A stretch of DNA of 42,328 bases. It comes from Variovorax sp. Root318D1. GTDB taxonomy: Bacteria; Pseudomonadota; Gammaproteobacteria; Burkholderiales; Burkholderiaceae_C. A program made the translations under genes and the position numbers. Of this stretch, positions 8,906-16,538 are shown in pieces. The notes under the pieces were generated by a model that saw only the letters and a list, made by a program, of their open reading frames with translations, was not told where the DNA came from and did no database searches. Position 1 is the first letter of the stretch, and every line of letters begins with the position of its first letter. The stretch covers positions 147,484-189,811 of the forward strand of contig NZ_LMCQ01000004.1 of assembly GCF_001424835.1 (NCBI RefSeq), read 5' to 3'.

Positions 8906-9823
8906 TCAAAAATAGTAGCCGGCCTTGACACGGAGTCGATACCGCTCAAAGTCGTTGTCGAAGATCCGGCCGTCGACGAGGGCACCTGCCACGGTATCCG
9001 AGTGACTCTTTGCCCAGGGCAACTGCTCCAGGAACGTGGCCGTGATGAAGAAGTTTTTTCCGCCGTAGTGGATGGTTGGGCCAAAGAAGTAGCCACTGTT
9101 CGACTGGTTCTTGAAGAGGTAGCTGTTGTATTCGTGTTCATTGACGAACTCGAACCCGGCCGACCAGTTCGGTGCGAACCGATAGGACAGGGCCGCGTTG
9201 AAATTGATGTCGGTCTCGTGCTGCCAGCTTCTGCCCGATGGGGTGCTGTCGTCGTCCAGGTGTCGCCACTCAGGCGCATAGGTGAAGTTGAAGGCAGTGG
9301 TCAGCCTGTCGTCCAGAAAGTTCTTCTGCAGGATGATCTTGGTTTCCAGTTCCCTGAACGAGGGACCCACCGTGGGCTCTACGTAGAACGCCAGGCCCAC
9401 GCCGTCGGTGTAGGGGCTGAGCACTCGGTAGATCGCCTCGCCGGACACGCCAACGAAGCGCGTGCTGCTCCAGCGCGCGTCGGCACCCACGTTCTTGTCG
9501 GAAAACTGTTCGGGCGGCGTGGTCGCTCCGTAGGGTCCGTTGTGATAGGCGCGAGCCCACGCATAGTTGGCGTACAGGGCCACCTGGAGCCGGTCGGACA
9601 CGCCGTATTCGAACTCGGTGCGACCCTCGAGCTGGTCGTAAACCCCCGCTATTTTCTTGTTGCGCCATGTCAGCCACTGTTCAATTTCCATGGCCCCCTT
9701 GGGCAACAAGTCCGTTGTGTAGACGTAGCCGAACTGGCTTTCTTCGGCAGAGGCGGTGGCATTCAATCCGCAACCCAGGGCAAGCAGCATCAGGCAGCCC
9801 AGGAGGCGAGGCAGGAGGGGCAT
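8906..9823 (-). CDS. Outer-membrane beta-barrel protein (DUF6662-like)
   Basis: A 305-residue protein with a signal peptide ending NATASA before EESQFGYVYTTD. The rest alternates short amphipathic strands and turns and ends in AGYYF, the C-terminal aromatic residue recognised by the BAM machinery. It resembles the uncharacterised DUF6662 group of putative porin-like proteins. It is the first gene of the operon that continues with the FMN-binding protein, ApbE and the membrane cytochrome-like protein. It could therefore be a channel for the electron acceptor, or an anchor for the flavoprotein. Function is inferred from context only. Confidence 0.85.
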   Translation of the reverse strand: MPLLPRLLGCLMLLALGCGLNATASAEESQFGYVYTTDLLPKGAMEIEQWLTWRNKKIAGVYDQLEGRTEFEYGVSDRLQVALYANYAWARAYHNGPYGATTPPEQFSDKNVGADARWSSTRFVGVSGEAIYRVLSPYTDGVGLAFYVEPTVGPSFRELETKIILQKNFLDDRLTTAFNFTYAPEWRHLDDDSTPSGRSWQHETDINFNAALSYRFAPNWSAGFEFVNEHEYNSYLFKNQSNSGYFFGPTIHYGGKNFFITATFLEQLPWAKSHSDTVAGALVDGRIFDNDFERYRLRVKAGYYF

Positions 9824-10059
9824 GGCGGCGTTCTTTCAATCACGAATCAAGCCGAAAATAGTAACGAGAATCACTCAAAATCACGAGCGAATCCGCGCGG
9901 CGTTGTCACCCTTACACAGGGTCAGGTGGTAGTCATTCGCGGTGTGCTTGAGACCGTGGTGGCGTTTGCACCGACGGCCGATTTGGTCAATGGCGCGCCT
10001 TGCGGCAAACCTCTCGACCGAGGGCCTTCAAACATGCTCGCAGCTCCGGAGTAGCGACC
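9824..10059. other. Intergenic stretch with operon promoter region
   Basis: This holds the upstream region of the minus-strand operon and then sequence without a supportable gene. One plus-strand frame runs through it, but it is the end of an antisense frame and shows no family features. Confidence 0.4.
9860..9878 (-). promoter_or_regulatory. Possible Fur-like site upstream of the flavin electron-transfer operon
   Basis: The stretch AGTAACGAGAATCACTC, about 40 bases before the start codon at 9823, matches 11 of 19 positions of the classical Fur box by hand alignment. This is weak but in the expected place for iron control of a possible ferric-reducing module. Only half of the palindrome is well preserved. 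Confidence 0.25.
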
Positions 10060-10215
10060 ATGCCAAAGCATCGAATTTTCGGGACACCCTCTGTAAAGGC
10101 GCATCCGCTGTACGTTCAAAAGGCCGAGCGCAAGAAGCGTACGAAGGAGCAAGGGGTTAGATCACCGGGTGCTCCAGGTATCGACCATCGGCACGATCGT
10201 CATCTGAATCGATGA
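10060..10215 (+). pseudogene. 5' fragment of a DUF2200-family gene
   Basis: From ATG 10060 the translation MPKHRIFGTPSVKAHPLYVQ followed by KAERKKRTKEQG strongly resembles, from memory, the start of DUF2200 proteins. Those are about 115-120 residues and begin with an RIF/RIY motif, the segment FASVYPLYVxKAE and then KGRTKxEVD. After about 33 residues the frame departs into unrelated sequence and stops at 51 codons. The central motif is altered (SVKAHPLY). This is a decayed fragment with no expected function. Confidence 0.6.
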
Positions 10216-10452
10216 TGCGGCGCAGACCGTGTCTCCTTAGTCTCGCGACACATGAACTCTCCCAACTTTCCACGACAGGTTGCCGACGTTCCACCGCGCC
10301 TCCATCGCTGTTGCAACGAAACCCTTGCGCATTGCCCCCGCCTTGATCGTCCCCCTGGGTAGCGTCAGCTTGCCAACGATTGGCGAACGAGGGCGCAGCA
10401 ATTGCGGTGAGCTTTCTCGAAGATCAAACCAACCCACAAGAAGGAACAAGCC
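10216..10452. other. Intergenic stretch, no gene supported
   Basis: It contains the upstream region of the small exported protein at 10453. A minus-strand frame crosses it, but I see no start, ribosome-binding site or family motif that would support a gene. Confidence 0.4.
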
Positions 10453-10800
10453 ATGAATTTTTCCCGCCATCACTCTATGCGCCCAAGAGGGCTCTTGACC
10501 GCTGCATTCCTTGGCGTTGCCGCTCTCGTCCAGCAGCATGCGTTCGCTCTCGACGTCAACGATGGCAGCGTCTATTTTTGTCCGACAACGACAACTTCGG
10601 CGGGAAGCAAAATGAACGGAATCATGTGCGATGCGGAGCATTGCTACAACAGCCGGTCGCCCAAACTCGACACTGCACAACGGCTCTTCCTGGAATCCGC
10701 GAAAGAGAAGTGCCGCTATTTGTCGGATCAGGAAGTCGCGGCCTACTGGCCTGAATACGCGCCCACAACTGCGGCTGCGCCGGCACCCACTACCAAATAG
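10453..10800 (+). CDS. Small exported protein of unknown function
   Basis: A 115-residue protein with a signal peptide (basic start, then GLLTAAFLGVAALVQQHAFA, cleavage about residue 32 before LDVNDG). The start has a good AGAAGGAA site. The mature part has four cysteines (FCPTT, MCDAEHC, KCRYL) that could form two disulfides in the periplasm, and ends in an Ala/Pro/Thr-rich tail. The segment RLFLESAKEKCRYLSDQEVAAYWPEYA looks like a folded helical unit. I do not recognise the family. Its 3' end overlaps by a few bases the antisense cytochrome remnant. Confidence 0.75.
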   Translation: MNFSRHHSMRPRGLLTAAFLGVAALVQQHAFALDVNDGSVYFCPTTTTSAGSKMNGIMCDAEHCYNSRSPKLDTAQRLFLESAKEKCRYLSDQEVAAYWPEYAPTTAAAPAPTTK

Positions 10801-11014
10801 TAAGCCGGTCACCGGCCGCCAGGGCGTTGCTGAGGCCGGCAAGCAGCGGATCCGGATTCGCGGAGGGTCCGTGAGACCGCGTGCCGCTTCGCATCGACTG
10901 CAGCGACCAGGCGGTGTAACGCACCTTTTGCCCTGCGAGCCGTGCCGCGCCGGAGTTCGTCCCCTGCAACCCCGGACCGTGGCAACTGGCACATCGCAGC
11001 GATCCCCTCCGGCA
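10790..11014 (-). pseudogene. C-terminal remnant of a c-type cytochrome
   Basis: Reading the minus strand from about 11014 gives LRCASCHGPGLQGTNSGAA, a canonical CxxCH heme-attachment site. It is followed by RLAGQKVRYTAWSLQSMRSG, matching the usual helix after the heme in small class I cytochromes (typically RLAGQ..YL..QL..FR.G.R), and then a stop at 10790. No start codon or signal peptide precedes the motif: upstream in the same frame the sequence merges into the end of the 11018 membrane-protein gene. A methionine ligand in the usual C-terminal position is absent. I read this as a decayed gene. Confidence 0.6.
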
Positions 11015-11017
11015 GCT

Positions 11018-11374
11018 CTATGCTCGGAACCAGATCTTGAGTGTCACATACACCGCATAGCTCAGGCCAAGCACCATCCACGCCAGGAAAAACATGTTGG
11101 CCCAGTAATCGCCAGCATTTGTGGCCAGGGTGTAGATCTGCATCCTGCAAGCCTTGCCGACGCATGGCACCTCACCCCGAACCAGCGCACGCAAAAACTC
11201 GAACAGGAAGTAGCAGACCCCGACAGCAGTCACGAGCAATCCCACCGGCCCTACAAGTCCTTCGGTACGTTTGCCGCTCTCATCCCAACGCCCCTTCCGA
11301 AGCAGGTTCTGCCCGAACTTGTACCAAGCAAATCCGAGCAGGAGCATCAGCGAGTAGTAAATGGCGGTTCGCAT
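11018..11374 (-). CDS. Small membrane protein of unknown function
   Basis: A 118-residue protein with three hydrophobic stretches: about 5-17 (YYSLMLLLGFAWYKF), 42-64 (GPVGLLVTAVGVCYFLFEFL) and 92-114 (MFFLAWMVLGLSYAVYVTL). A loop contains two cysteines (VPCVGKACR). The charge pattern is consistent with a small inner-membrane protein. It lies directly upstream, on the same strand, of the c-type cytochrome remnant, hinting that both once belonged to one respiratory-type locus. Family not recognised. Confidence 0.65.
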   Translation of the reverse strand: MRTAIYYSLMLLLGFAWYKFGQNLLRKGRWDESGKRTEGLVGPVGLLVTAVGVCYFLFEFLRALVRGEVPCVGKACRMQIYTLATNAGDYWANMFFLAWMVLGLSYAVYVTLKIWFRA

Positions 11375-11706
11375 GTCATCGTTGTGCTGTGAGGGGGAGT
11401 GCGTCGACAGGATGGAATCTGAGCAACGAACACGCAGTGGCCGGTGAGACAGAGCTCACCGTATGTGCCTACCCGTCCGCCGCGCGCCGGCGGGATATCC
11501 AGAGAGCGACTACCAGCCGCCAGACGTCGTCCGCATCCAGCTGAGTCATTTGGCAGCCCGGCATTGCGCGATGCCGTTTGCCGCAATTGTTTTCCCGAGC
11601 CAGGTGTTCCGGTCAGGATCAAAACTTGTGCCGATCTCGGCAGGCCGGTTCGCGGATATCGCCGCGGCGTGAGGTGGGGCGGTACGTGCCGTTGCCAGCC
11701 TTATGT
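11375..11706. other. Intergenic stretch with a hairpin and possible decayed coding sequence
   Basis: No intact gene is supported. An inverted repeat CGGTGAG-acagag-CTCACCG lies at 11442-11461. On the minus strand 11469-11549 reads MTQLDADDVWRLVVALWISR, which resembles the closing helix of cytochrome c domains (typically LSDxDVWxLVxYI). It sits without any heme motif and in a frame broken just upstream. Together with the remnant at 10790-11014 this suggests a degraded cytochrome locus. Confidence 0.35.
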
Positions 11707-12153
11707 TCAATCCGCGGCGAGGCGCTTGAACACCGCTTGAAGCAAGCCGAGATTCGACACATCCGCGGCCACTGCATCTCGACGGAACGAGCTGCTGTCG
11801 TAGGGCGAATAGCTGTTGATGGGGTTGTCGATGGCCGGACGCACCGGTACGACATAGGTGCGAACCTTGCCATCGAAGCTGTACCGCTCGTTGTTGCGCG
11901 GAAGAGGTGTCAGCGCCGAATCCGCTGCCAAGGTGTTGGCAAGATGGCGCCTGATGTTTTCCGTGTTGACGCCGTAGGGGCCCGCACTCTCTACGACAAC
12001 GCTGTCCGGTCCCGTGCGAGCAGCCAATTTTTCGGCGACGAGATGCTCATTTGTCGCCTGGCTGGTGGCCTCATCGGCGATCGCGGAAGTCATGGTGAGC
12101 AGCGGCACGCAGAAGGCGAGTGCAATGCGACCAAAAGGGAAATCCAAACTCAT
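11707..12153 (-). CDS. Exported protein of unknown function
   Basis: A 148-residue protein. The ATG at 12153 is preferred over an upstream in-frame start because it has an AGGAG at good distance and gives a clean signal peptide (RIALAFCVPLLTMTSAIA, cleavage before DEATSQ). The mature part is polar, with no cysteines and no recognised motif; it includes YSFDGKVRTYVVPVRPAIDN and a C-terminal amphipathic helix. It is probably periplasmic. It sits downstream of the LysR gene on the same strand, but palindromes separate them, so a shared transcript is doubtful. Confidence 0.75.
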   Translation of the reverse strand: MSLDFPFGRIALAFCVPLLTMTSAIADEATSQATNEHLVAEKLAARTGPDSVVVESAGPYGVNTENIRRHLANTLAADSALTPLPRNNERYSFDGKVRTYVVPVRPAIDNPINSYSPYDSSSFRRDAVAADVSNLGLLQAVFKRLAAD

Positions 12154-12269
12154 TAAGAACTCCTTCGCCTGGACGGCACGCGGGGAACCGAGGTTATAGC
12201 CGAACTGGGCGCCCGGTGTTGGGTGAATGTGCCCTGGCACGCACGAGATATAGCGCCAGGGGCAAGAGC

Positions 12270-12320
12270 GTGAAGCGTTCCATTGGCTTCACCCTGAGCC
12301 GCGCATCAACGTTGATGCGC
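12270..12320. terminator. Two palindromes downstream of a lysR gene
   Basis: A perfect 20-base palindrome GCGCATCAACGTTGATGCGC (12301-12320) sits three bases beyond the lysR stop. Next to it are the arms GTGAAGC (12270-12276) and GCTTCAC (12286-12292) with a nine-base loop. Together they could stop lysR transcription. There is no T run, so a protein-binding site is also possible. Confidence 0.4.
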
Positions 12321-12323
12321 ACT

Positions 12324-13220
12324 TCACACCGGTGCAGCTCCCGCAAGGTGTGGAGACCGGTCGCAATACTCAATCAGGAGCTCGGTGAGGACCCGAATCT
12401 TCCGTGCCGGATGCTGACCGGGCGGGCGGATGACATAGGCACCTGCCGGCGGTGGCGGATGACGTGTCATCACCGGCACCAGTGCCCCGGAGGCCAAATG
12501 TTCGTGGGTGAGCCAATCCGGCAAGTAAGCGATGCCGAGTCCTGCTGTGGCGGCAGCGACCAATGCGGTGCCGTTGTCGCTCTTGAATCGCCCCTGCGGA
12601 TGAACCGTGATGATCCTGTCGCCGTCCATGAGTTGCCAGGCTTCGGTTCCCTGCATAAGGGCTTGGTGGGCGGCGAGCTCATCTGGGGTCTCAGGCGACC
12701 CATGCGCCTTGACATAGTCCGGGCTTGCGACCAGCTTCCCTTGGATACGACCGATGCGTCTTGCGATCAAGCCGGAGTCCTGAAGATAGCCAACCCGTAT
12801 TGCACAGTCATAGCCCTCCCCAATGAGGTCGACGAAGCGATCGCTGTAGCAGGCCTGGATGTGAAGCTGAGGGTGGCGGCGTGCCATCTCCGCGAGGATG
12901 GGGGCGAAGTGGGTCGGGCCGAAAGAAAGCGGCGCGGCAACCCGCAAACGGCCGCGAAGCTCGCCGGCGGGAAGGATCGCTTCCCTGGCCGTGTCGATCT
13001 CGGCGCAGACCCTGGCCGCATAGTCGCGGAATGTAGCCCCGGCTTCTGTGAGCGCGGCCCCGCGAGTGGATCGCGAAAGCAGCTGGACACCAAGTTCCGC
13101 TTCAAGCCGCAACAGGCGACGACTGACGATGGACTTGGCTACGCCGAGCCGGATCGCGGCCGACGAAATGCCCCCTGCATCCGCAACTTCTACGAAGGTT
13201 TGTAGCTCTTCGATGTCCAA
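12324..13220 (-). CDS. LysR family transcriptional regulator
   Basis: A 298-residue regulator. The N-terminal helix-turn-helix is clear (DAGGISSAAIRLGVAKSIVSRR followed by LLRLEAELGVQLLSRSTRG), with the substrate-binding domain from about residue 90 (LRGRLRVAAPLSFG). It belongs to the CrgA/AaeR-like branch in which targets are often adjacent oxidoreductases or hydrolases. It is divergent from the YcaC-type hydrolase at 13371, with a good palindromic operator candidate between them, so that gene is the likely target. Effector unknown. Confidence 0.93.
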   Translation of the reverse strand: MDIEELQTFVEVADAGGISSAAIRLGVAKSIVSRRLLRLEAELGVQLLSRSTRGAALTEAGATFRDYAARVCAEIDTAREAILPAGELRGRLRVAAPLSFGPTHFAPILAEMARRHPQLHIQACYSDRFVDLIGEGYDCAIRVGYLQDSGLIARRIGRIQGKLVASPDYVKAHGSPETPDELAAHQALMQGTEAWQLMDGDRIITVHPQGRFKSDNGTALVAAATAGLGIAYLPDWLTHEHLASGALVPVMTRHPPPPAGAYVIRPPGQHPARKIRVLTELLIEYCDRSPHLAGAAPV

Positions 13221-13234
13221 CTGAGCGTTCCTCT

Positions 13235-13259
13235 TTTCGCGACACAGCTCGCCGCGAAA
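13235..13259. promoter_or_regulatory. Probable LysR operator
   Basis: Perfect seven-base inverted arms TTTCGCG and CGCGAAA are separated by 11 bases, matching the T-N11-A geometry of LysR binding sites. The site lies 15 bases upstream of the lysR start and about 110 bases upstream of the divergent hydrolase start. That position suits autorepression plus activation of the hydrolase. Confidence 0.55.
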
Positions 13260-13370
13260 TGGTACTACCGCAGCGAATTCGGGAACAACACAATGCGATC
13301 AGGCAACGTCGCCACCGGCGAACGCTTTCGCAAATCAATCCCACTCAACGCAGCAACAAAGGATGCATCA

Positions 13371-14024
13371 ATGACTTTTCGCAACGGCCTTGCTTCACTT
13401 CTTCGTCCAGAAGATTCGGTGCTCGTTTTGATCGACCACCAGCCCTACCAACTTGCGAACGTGAACAGCCACGAACCGCAGATGGTGATCAATAACACGG
13501 CGGGGCTGGCGAAGGCCGCCAGGGCCTTTGGCGTCCCTACCATCCTGACGTCGGTAGTCGCTGGCCGAGGCGGGCTTCTCTTTCCCCAGATCACCGATGT
13601 ATTCCCTGAGCATGAGGTGATCGACCGCACGTTCATCAACACGTGGGAAGATCAGAAGGTGGTGAACGCGGTGAAGGCGACGGGTCGCAAGCAGCTGGTC
13701 ATCGCAGGCCTTTGGACCGAGGTGTGCGTCGCGATGCCGGCAATTCAGGCCCTTGGCGAAGGCTGGGACGTTACGGTGATCACCGATGCGTCGGGCGGTG
13801 TTTCAGTCGAGGCCCATGAGGTCGCCATTCAGCGCATGATCGCGGCCGGCGCGAACATGATGACTTGGCTGGCGCTAGCTGCCGAATGGCAGCGCGATTG
13901 GGCTCGGACCGATCAAGCCGTTGCACTGACGGAAGTGATCACCCAACATGCCGGCGGCAGCGGCATCGCGTTCCTGTGGGAGCAGCAGCTGCTCAACACG
14001 CCTGTGCCTGGCAACGCAGGATGA
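13371..14024 (+). CDS. Isochorismatase-like cysteine hydrolase, YcaC type
   Basis: A 217-residue cytosolic hydrolase. The ATG at 13371 with AAAGGA upstream is preferred over an in-frame start 26 codons earlier, which reads through the promoter region. The cysteine-hydrolase triad is visible as D22 (LIDHQP), K107 (TGRKQLVIAG) and C119 (LWTEVCVAMPA). The C-terminal extension (residues 165-217) is typical of YcaC-related enzymes rather than nicotinamidase or true isochorismatase. Substrate unknown. It is divergent from the LysR regulator and alone in its transcript. Confidence 0.9.
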   Translation: MTFRNGLASLLRPEDSVLVLIDHQPYQLANVNSHEPQMVINNTAGLAKAARAFGVPTILTSVVAGRGGLLFPQITDVFPEHEVIDRTFINTWEDQKVVNAVKATGRKQLVIAGLWTEVCVAMPAIQALGEGWDVTVITDASGGVSVEAHEVAIQRMIAAGANMMTWLALAAEWQRDWARTDQAVALTEVITQHAGGSGIAFLWEQQLLNTPVPGNAG

Positions 14025-14063
14025 TCCGGAACCGCGATTTTTTGCAGGTTCAGCTACCGCTGT

Positions 14064-15137
14064 CTACAGGCTTCGTTCCCAGGCGCGTAAATTCCGATTC
14101 CATGTGCGAAGCCGGTCGTCCAATGCTTCTCCGCCAGCGCCCGAACTGGTGGCCAAGAGCTGGTCGAGCAGGATCTGCTGATCGGTGCTGAGCTGTTCTG
14201 GAAATATCGGCACCAGCGTGACCAGATGGTCGCCACGCGTGCCGCGGCGCTGTACCGGGAAGCCCTGGCCCTTCAAGCGGTAAGACAGCCGGTCGCGGCT
14301 GAGCTGCAGCGCCTGGAAGCCGGTGACGGTCGGCACCTTGACCTGCCGATTGGCGATCCATGCGAATCCATCGACCGGCATCTCGCATCGAATGGTGCCG
14401 TCGTCGTCGAGCTTGAAGAACGCGTGCTCGGACACCTCGACGCGTATCTCGACGTCGGCGGGAGGGCCATCGGCGCGCACGCGCCGTCCGTCGACATGGA
14501 GCAGATCGCCGTCGCGCACTCCGTGCGGAATGCGCACGTTCATCTTGTAGCCGCGCGGCGCCATTTTGCCGACACCGCGGCACGCCGCGCACGGCTGCCT
14601 CGCGATACCGCCGCCCAAGCAAGCCTCGCACTCGGCCACGCCGGCGGGCCAACCGAAAAAGGAGCGCTTCGGGATCGCGCCCGACCCCCCGCACCCAGCG
14701 CAATTTCCGCCCAGCACCTGGTGCCCGGCACCCGCGCAGGTGGCGCAGATGTCGGTGAACTTGCCCCGCAGCACCTTGATGCAACCGACGGCCGCTTCCT
14801 CCAGAGTCATCCTGACCTTGCGGTGCAGGGTTCGGCGCTGCCGTTGCGCTCCGGCCGCGTGGGATGCCGCCGTAGCTTGGTCGGCGTCGAATCCGTCGGG
14901 GGTGTTGGTGTCGGGTGCACCGGGCGTGTCGACGTCGGCGGTCGCCGGGGCACCGAATCCGGCGCGGCGGATTTCTTCGAATGCCTGGTTGATGCGCTGC
15001 ATCTTGGCAACAGCACCGGCGCTGTCATTGCGATCCGGATGCCATTGCGAGGCCAGCCGGCGCCATGCCGCCTTCACCTCGCGCTCGGTTGCGTCAGGTG
15101 CCAATCCCAGTTCGGCGAAAGCGTTCTCGGTACCCAA
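14064..15137 (-). CDS. DnaJ-like co-chaperone with a four-repeat zinc region
   Basis: A 357-residue protein. Residues 5-60 form a J domain with the essential HPD tripeptide at 33-35, needed to stimulate a DnaK ATPase. A variable linker replaces the usual Gly/Phe-rich segment. Residues 131-190 carry four CxxCxGxG units (C131/C134, C146/C149, C170/C173, C183/C186), enough for two zinc centres. Substrate-binding C-terminal beta domains follow. The start is a TTG at 15137, because the only in-frame sequence upstream reaches a stop five codons earlier and an AAGG sits at the right distance. No dnaK or grpE lies nearby, so it is an accessory DnaJ. Confidence 0.88.
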   Translation of the reverse strand: MGTENAFAELGLAPDATEREVKAAWRRLASQWHPDRNDSAGAVAKMQRINQAFEEIRRAGFGAPATADVDTPGAPDTNTPDGFDADQATAASHAAGAQRQRRTLHRKVRMTLEEAAVGCIKVLRGKFTDICATCAGAGHQVLGGNCAGCGGSGAIPKRSFFGWPAGVAECEACLGGGIARQPCAACRGVGKMAPRGYKMNVRIPHGVRDGDLLHVDGRRVRADGPPADVEIRVEVSEHAFFKLDDDGTIRCEMPVDGFAWIANRQVKVPTVTGFQALQLSRDRLSYRLKGQGFPVQRRGTRGDHLVTLVPIFPEQLSTDQQILLDQLLATSSGAGGEALDDRLRTWNRNLRAWERSL

Positions 15138-15304
15138 ATCAAAAAACCTTATTCAGGCAAGCCGTCCGCGAATGGAACATGGAGGCGGCGGCCTATTGGT
15201 GTGAATGTTATCCGAGGGAGCGGTATGCAAGCTGTGTGCCACGCGAGGCGACGCATATTCGACAGGGCAAGAACGTCGCTGTTGGAACGGGGTGCAGGCG
15301 CGAC

Positions 15305-15853
15305 CTAGTCTCGACGAACGGGTAGTGTCATAGACAGATAGTCCACCTGGCCCCCGTCCACACGGAAGCAGTCTCGAATAAGTCCGGTCTCCGTGAACCC
15401 GGCACGCTCATAGAGCCTGATGGCGACTGCGTTGGAAGCGATGACTTGCAGGTCGATCCACTCCATCTGGTGATCGGCTTTCGCCCAGTCGATTGCCACG
15501 TCCAGTAGACGCTGTCCGATGCCCGAGCGCCGCCACTCGCGATGCACACCCATCCCTACCAGGCACCGATGAGCCATGTAGGGAGCCGGATGAGCCCTCA
15601 GGTCGACGTGGCCCACAATCCTGTCCTTGCCAGTCAAGGCGACCCAGGCCCGTCGCCATCCTGGAGTGGGAGGAACCACATCCAGGGCTCGGCGGAAGCC
15701 AGCTGCTCTCTCGCCTGCAAAGTGGCAGTCCACTCGAGCGATGGGCTGAAACAGAGGCTGTCCTTCGGCCCCGTTGTCGGAAATGTGATCGTTCAAGTAC
15801 TGCGCGAATTGCGAGAAGTCGCGAGTTTGAAGATCACTGATGCGCGGAGTCAT
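15305..15853 (-). CDS. GNAT family N-acetyltransferase
   Basis: A 182-residue acetyltransferase using acetyl-CoA. Motif A is clear at GMGVHREWRRSGIGQRLLD (R-x-x-G-x-G pyrophosphate loop), preceded by the strand IVGHVDLRAHP and followed by LQVIASNAVAIRLYERAGF with the typical Asn and Tyr. The C-terminal DYLSMTLPV closes the sheet. The likely acceptor is a small amine or an N-terminus, unknown. The gene stands alone between the dnaJ-like gene and the GFA-family gene. Confidence 0.9.
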   Translation of the reverse strand: MTPRISDLQTRDFSQFAQYLNDHISDNGAEGQPLFQPIARVDCHFAGERAAGFRRALDVVPPTPGWRRAWVALTGKDRIVGHVDLRAHPAPYMAHRCLVGMGVHREWRRSGIGQRLLDVAIDWAKADHQMEWIDLQVIASNAVAIRLYERAGFTETGLIRDCFRVDGGQVDYLSMTLPVRRD

Positions 15854-15997
15854 GGGGCGATTGTCTCGCGGACGACTTCTGATCCGAAGTCAGCTTCAGT
15901 CAACCGGGCCTAGCTGCTTGCTATTGCCGTTGAGACAAGCTCGCACCGCTCTTCGAAGTCGAGCACGCGCATCACTCACGAACAATGTGTGGAGCAC

Positions 15998-16450
15998 TCA
16001 CCCTTCAACATGCTTGGAGCCGGATCGGTAGCTCAACCAACCAGCAACAGACGATCGCCCATCTCCATCTGTCGGGTGATTTCGTCCTTCAAGGACAGGC
16101 ACATCCGAAAAATCGAAGGGGGTCAGACCCTCGATGCAGGCCGCGTTCACACCATACTGGCTGGGTACGGAGCGCCGCGAATGAAATGTGTAGATGCCAC
16201 ACTTCGAGCAAAAGTAGTGCTTTGCTTCACCTGTATTGAACTGGTAAAGCGTGAGGACGTTCTCGCCTGCATGTACGTGGATGTCGCCGAGGTTTGCTGA
16301 GACGGCAACCGCGCCACGCATGCTGCAGTACGTGCAATTGCAGCGGCGTGCAGTTCGCAAGCCATCGGTCAACAAGACGGTGAATCGGACAGCCTTGCAA
16401 TGGCAAGATGCCTGCAGAACGTTGGGGTCGTCAAATCTTGAACTCGTCAT
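15998..16450 (-). CDS. GFA-family zinc protein (glutathione-dependent formaldehyde-activating-like)
   Basis: A 150-residue cytosolic protein with the Mss4-like GFA fold. The ATG at 16450 has a near-perfect AAAGGAGGT ribosome-binding site and is chosen over a longer frame. Zinc-ligand cysteines are seen as C16-x-C18, C37-x-C39-x2-C42 and C81-x2-C84. Related proteins include Gfa of methylotrophs, but most members have no proven reaction. It is divergent from the DAO-type oxidoreductase at 16539, so the two could share a promoter region. Confidence 0.9.
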   Translation of the reverse strand: MTSSRFDDPNVLQASCHCKAVRFTVLLTDGLRTARRCNCTYCSMRGAVAVSANLGDIHVHAGENVLTLYQFNTGEAKHYFCSKCGIYTFHSRRSVPSQYGVNAACIEGLTPFDFSDVPVLEGRNHPTDGDGRSSVAGWLSYRSGSKHVEG

Positions 16451-16538
16451 CTGCACCTCCTTTATATGGAGTTGAATACGGCGTCGAGGTCTTGGAGGAA
16501 TATCTTCAGACCAAGGCCATCCTAAAGGACCAACGACC

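Noticed and set aside
10237..10992. 251-codon minus-strand open frame across the small exported protein gene
   Set aside because: The plus-strand 115-residue protein has a signal peptide and a ribosome-binding site. The minus frame has none and overlaps the cytochrome remnant in a different frame.
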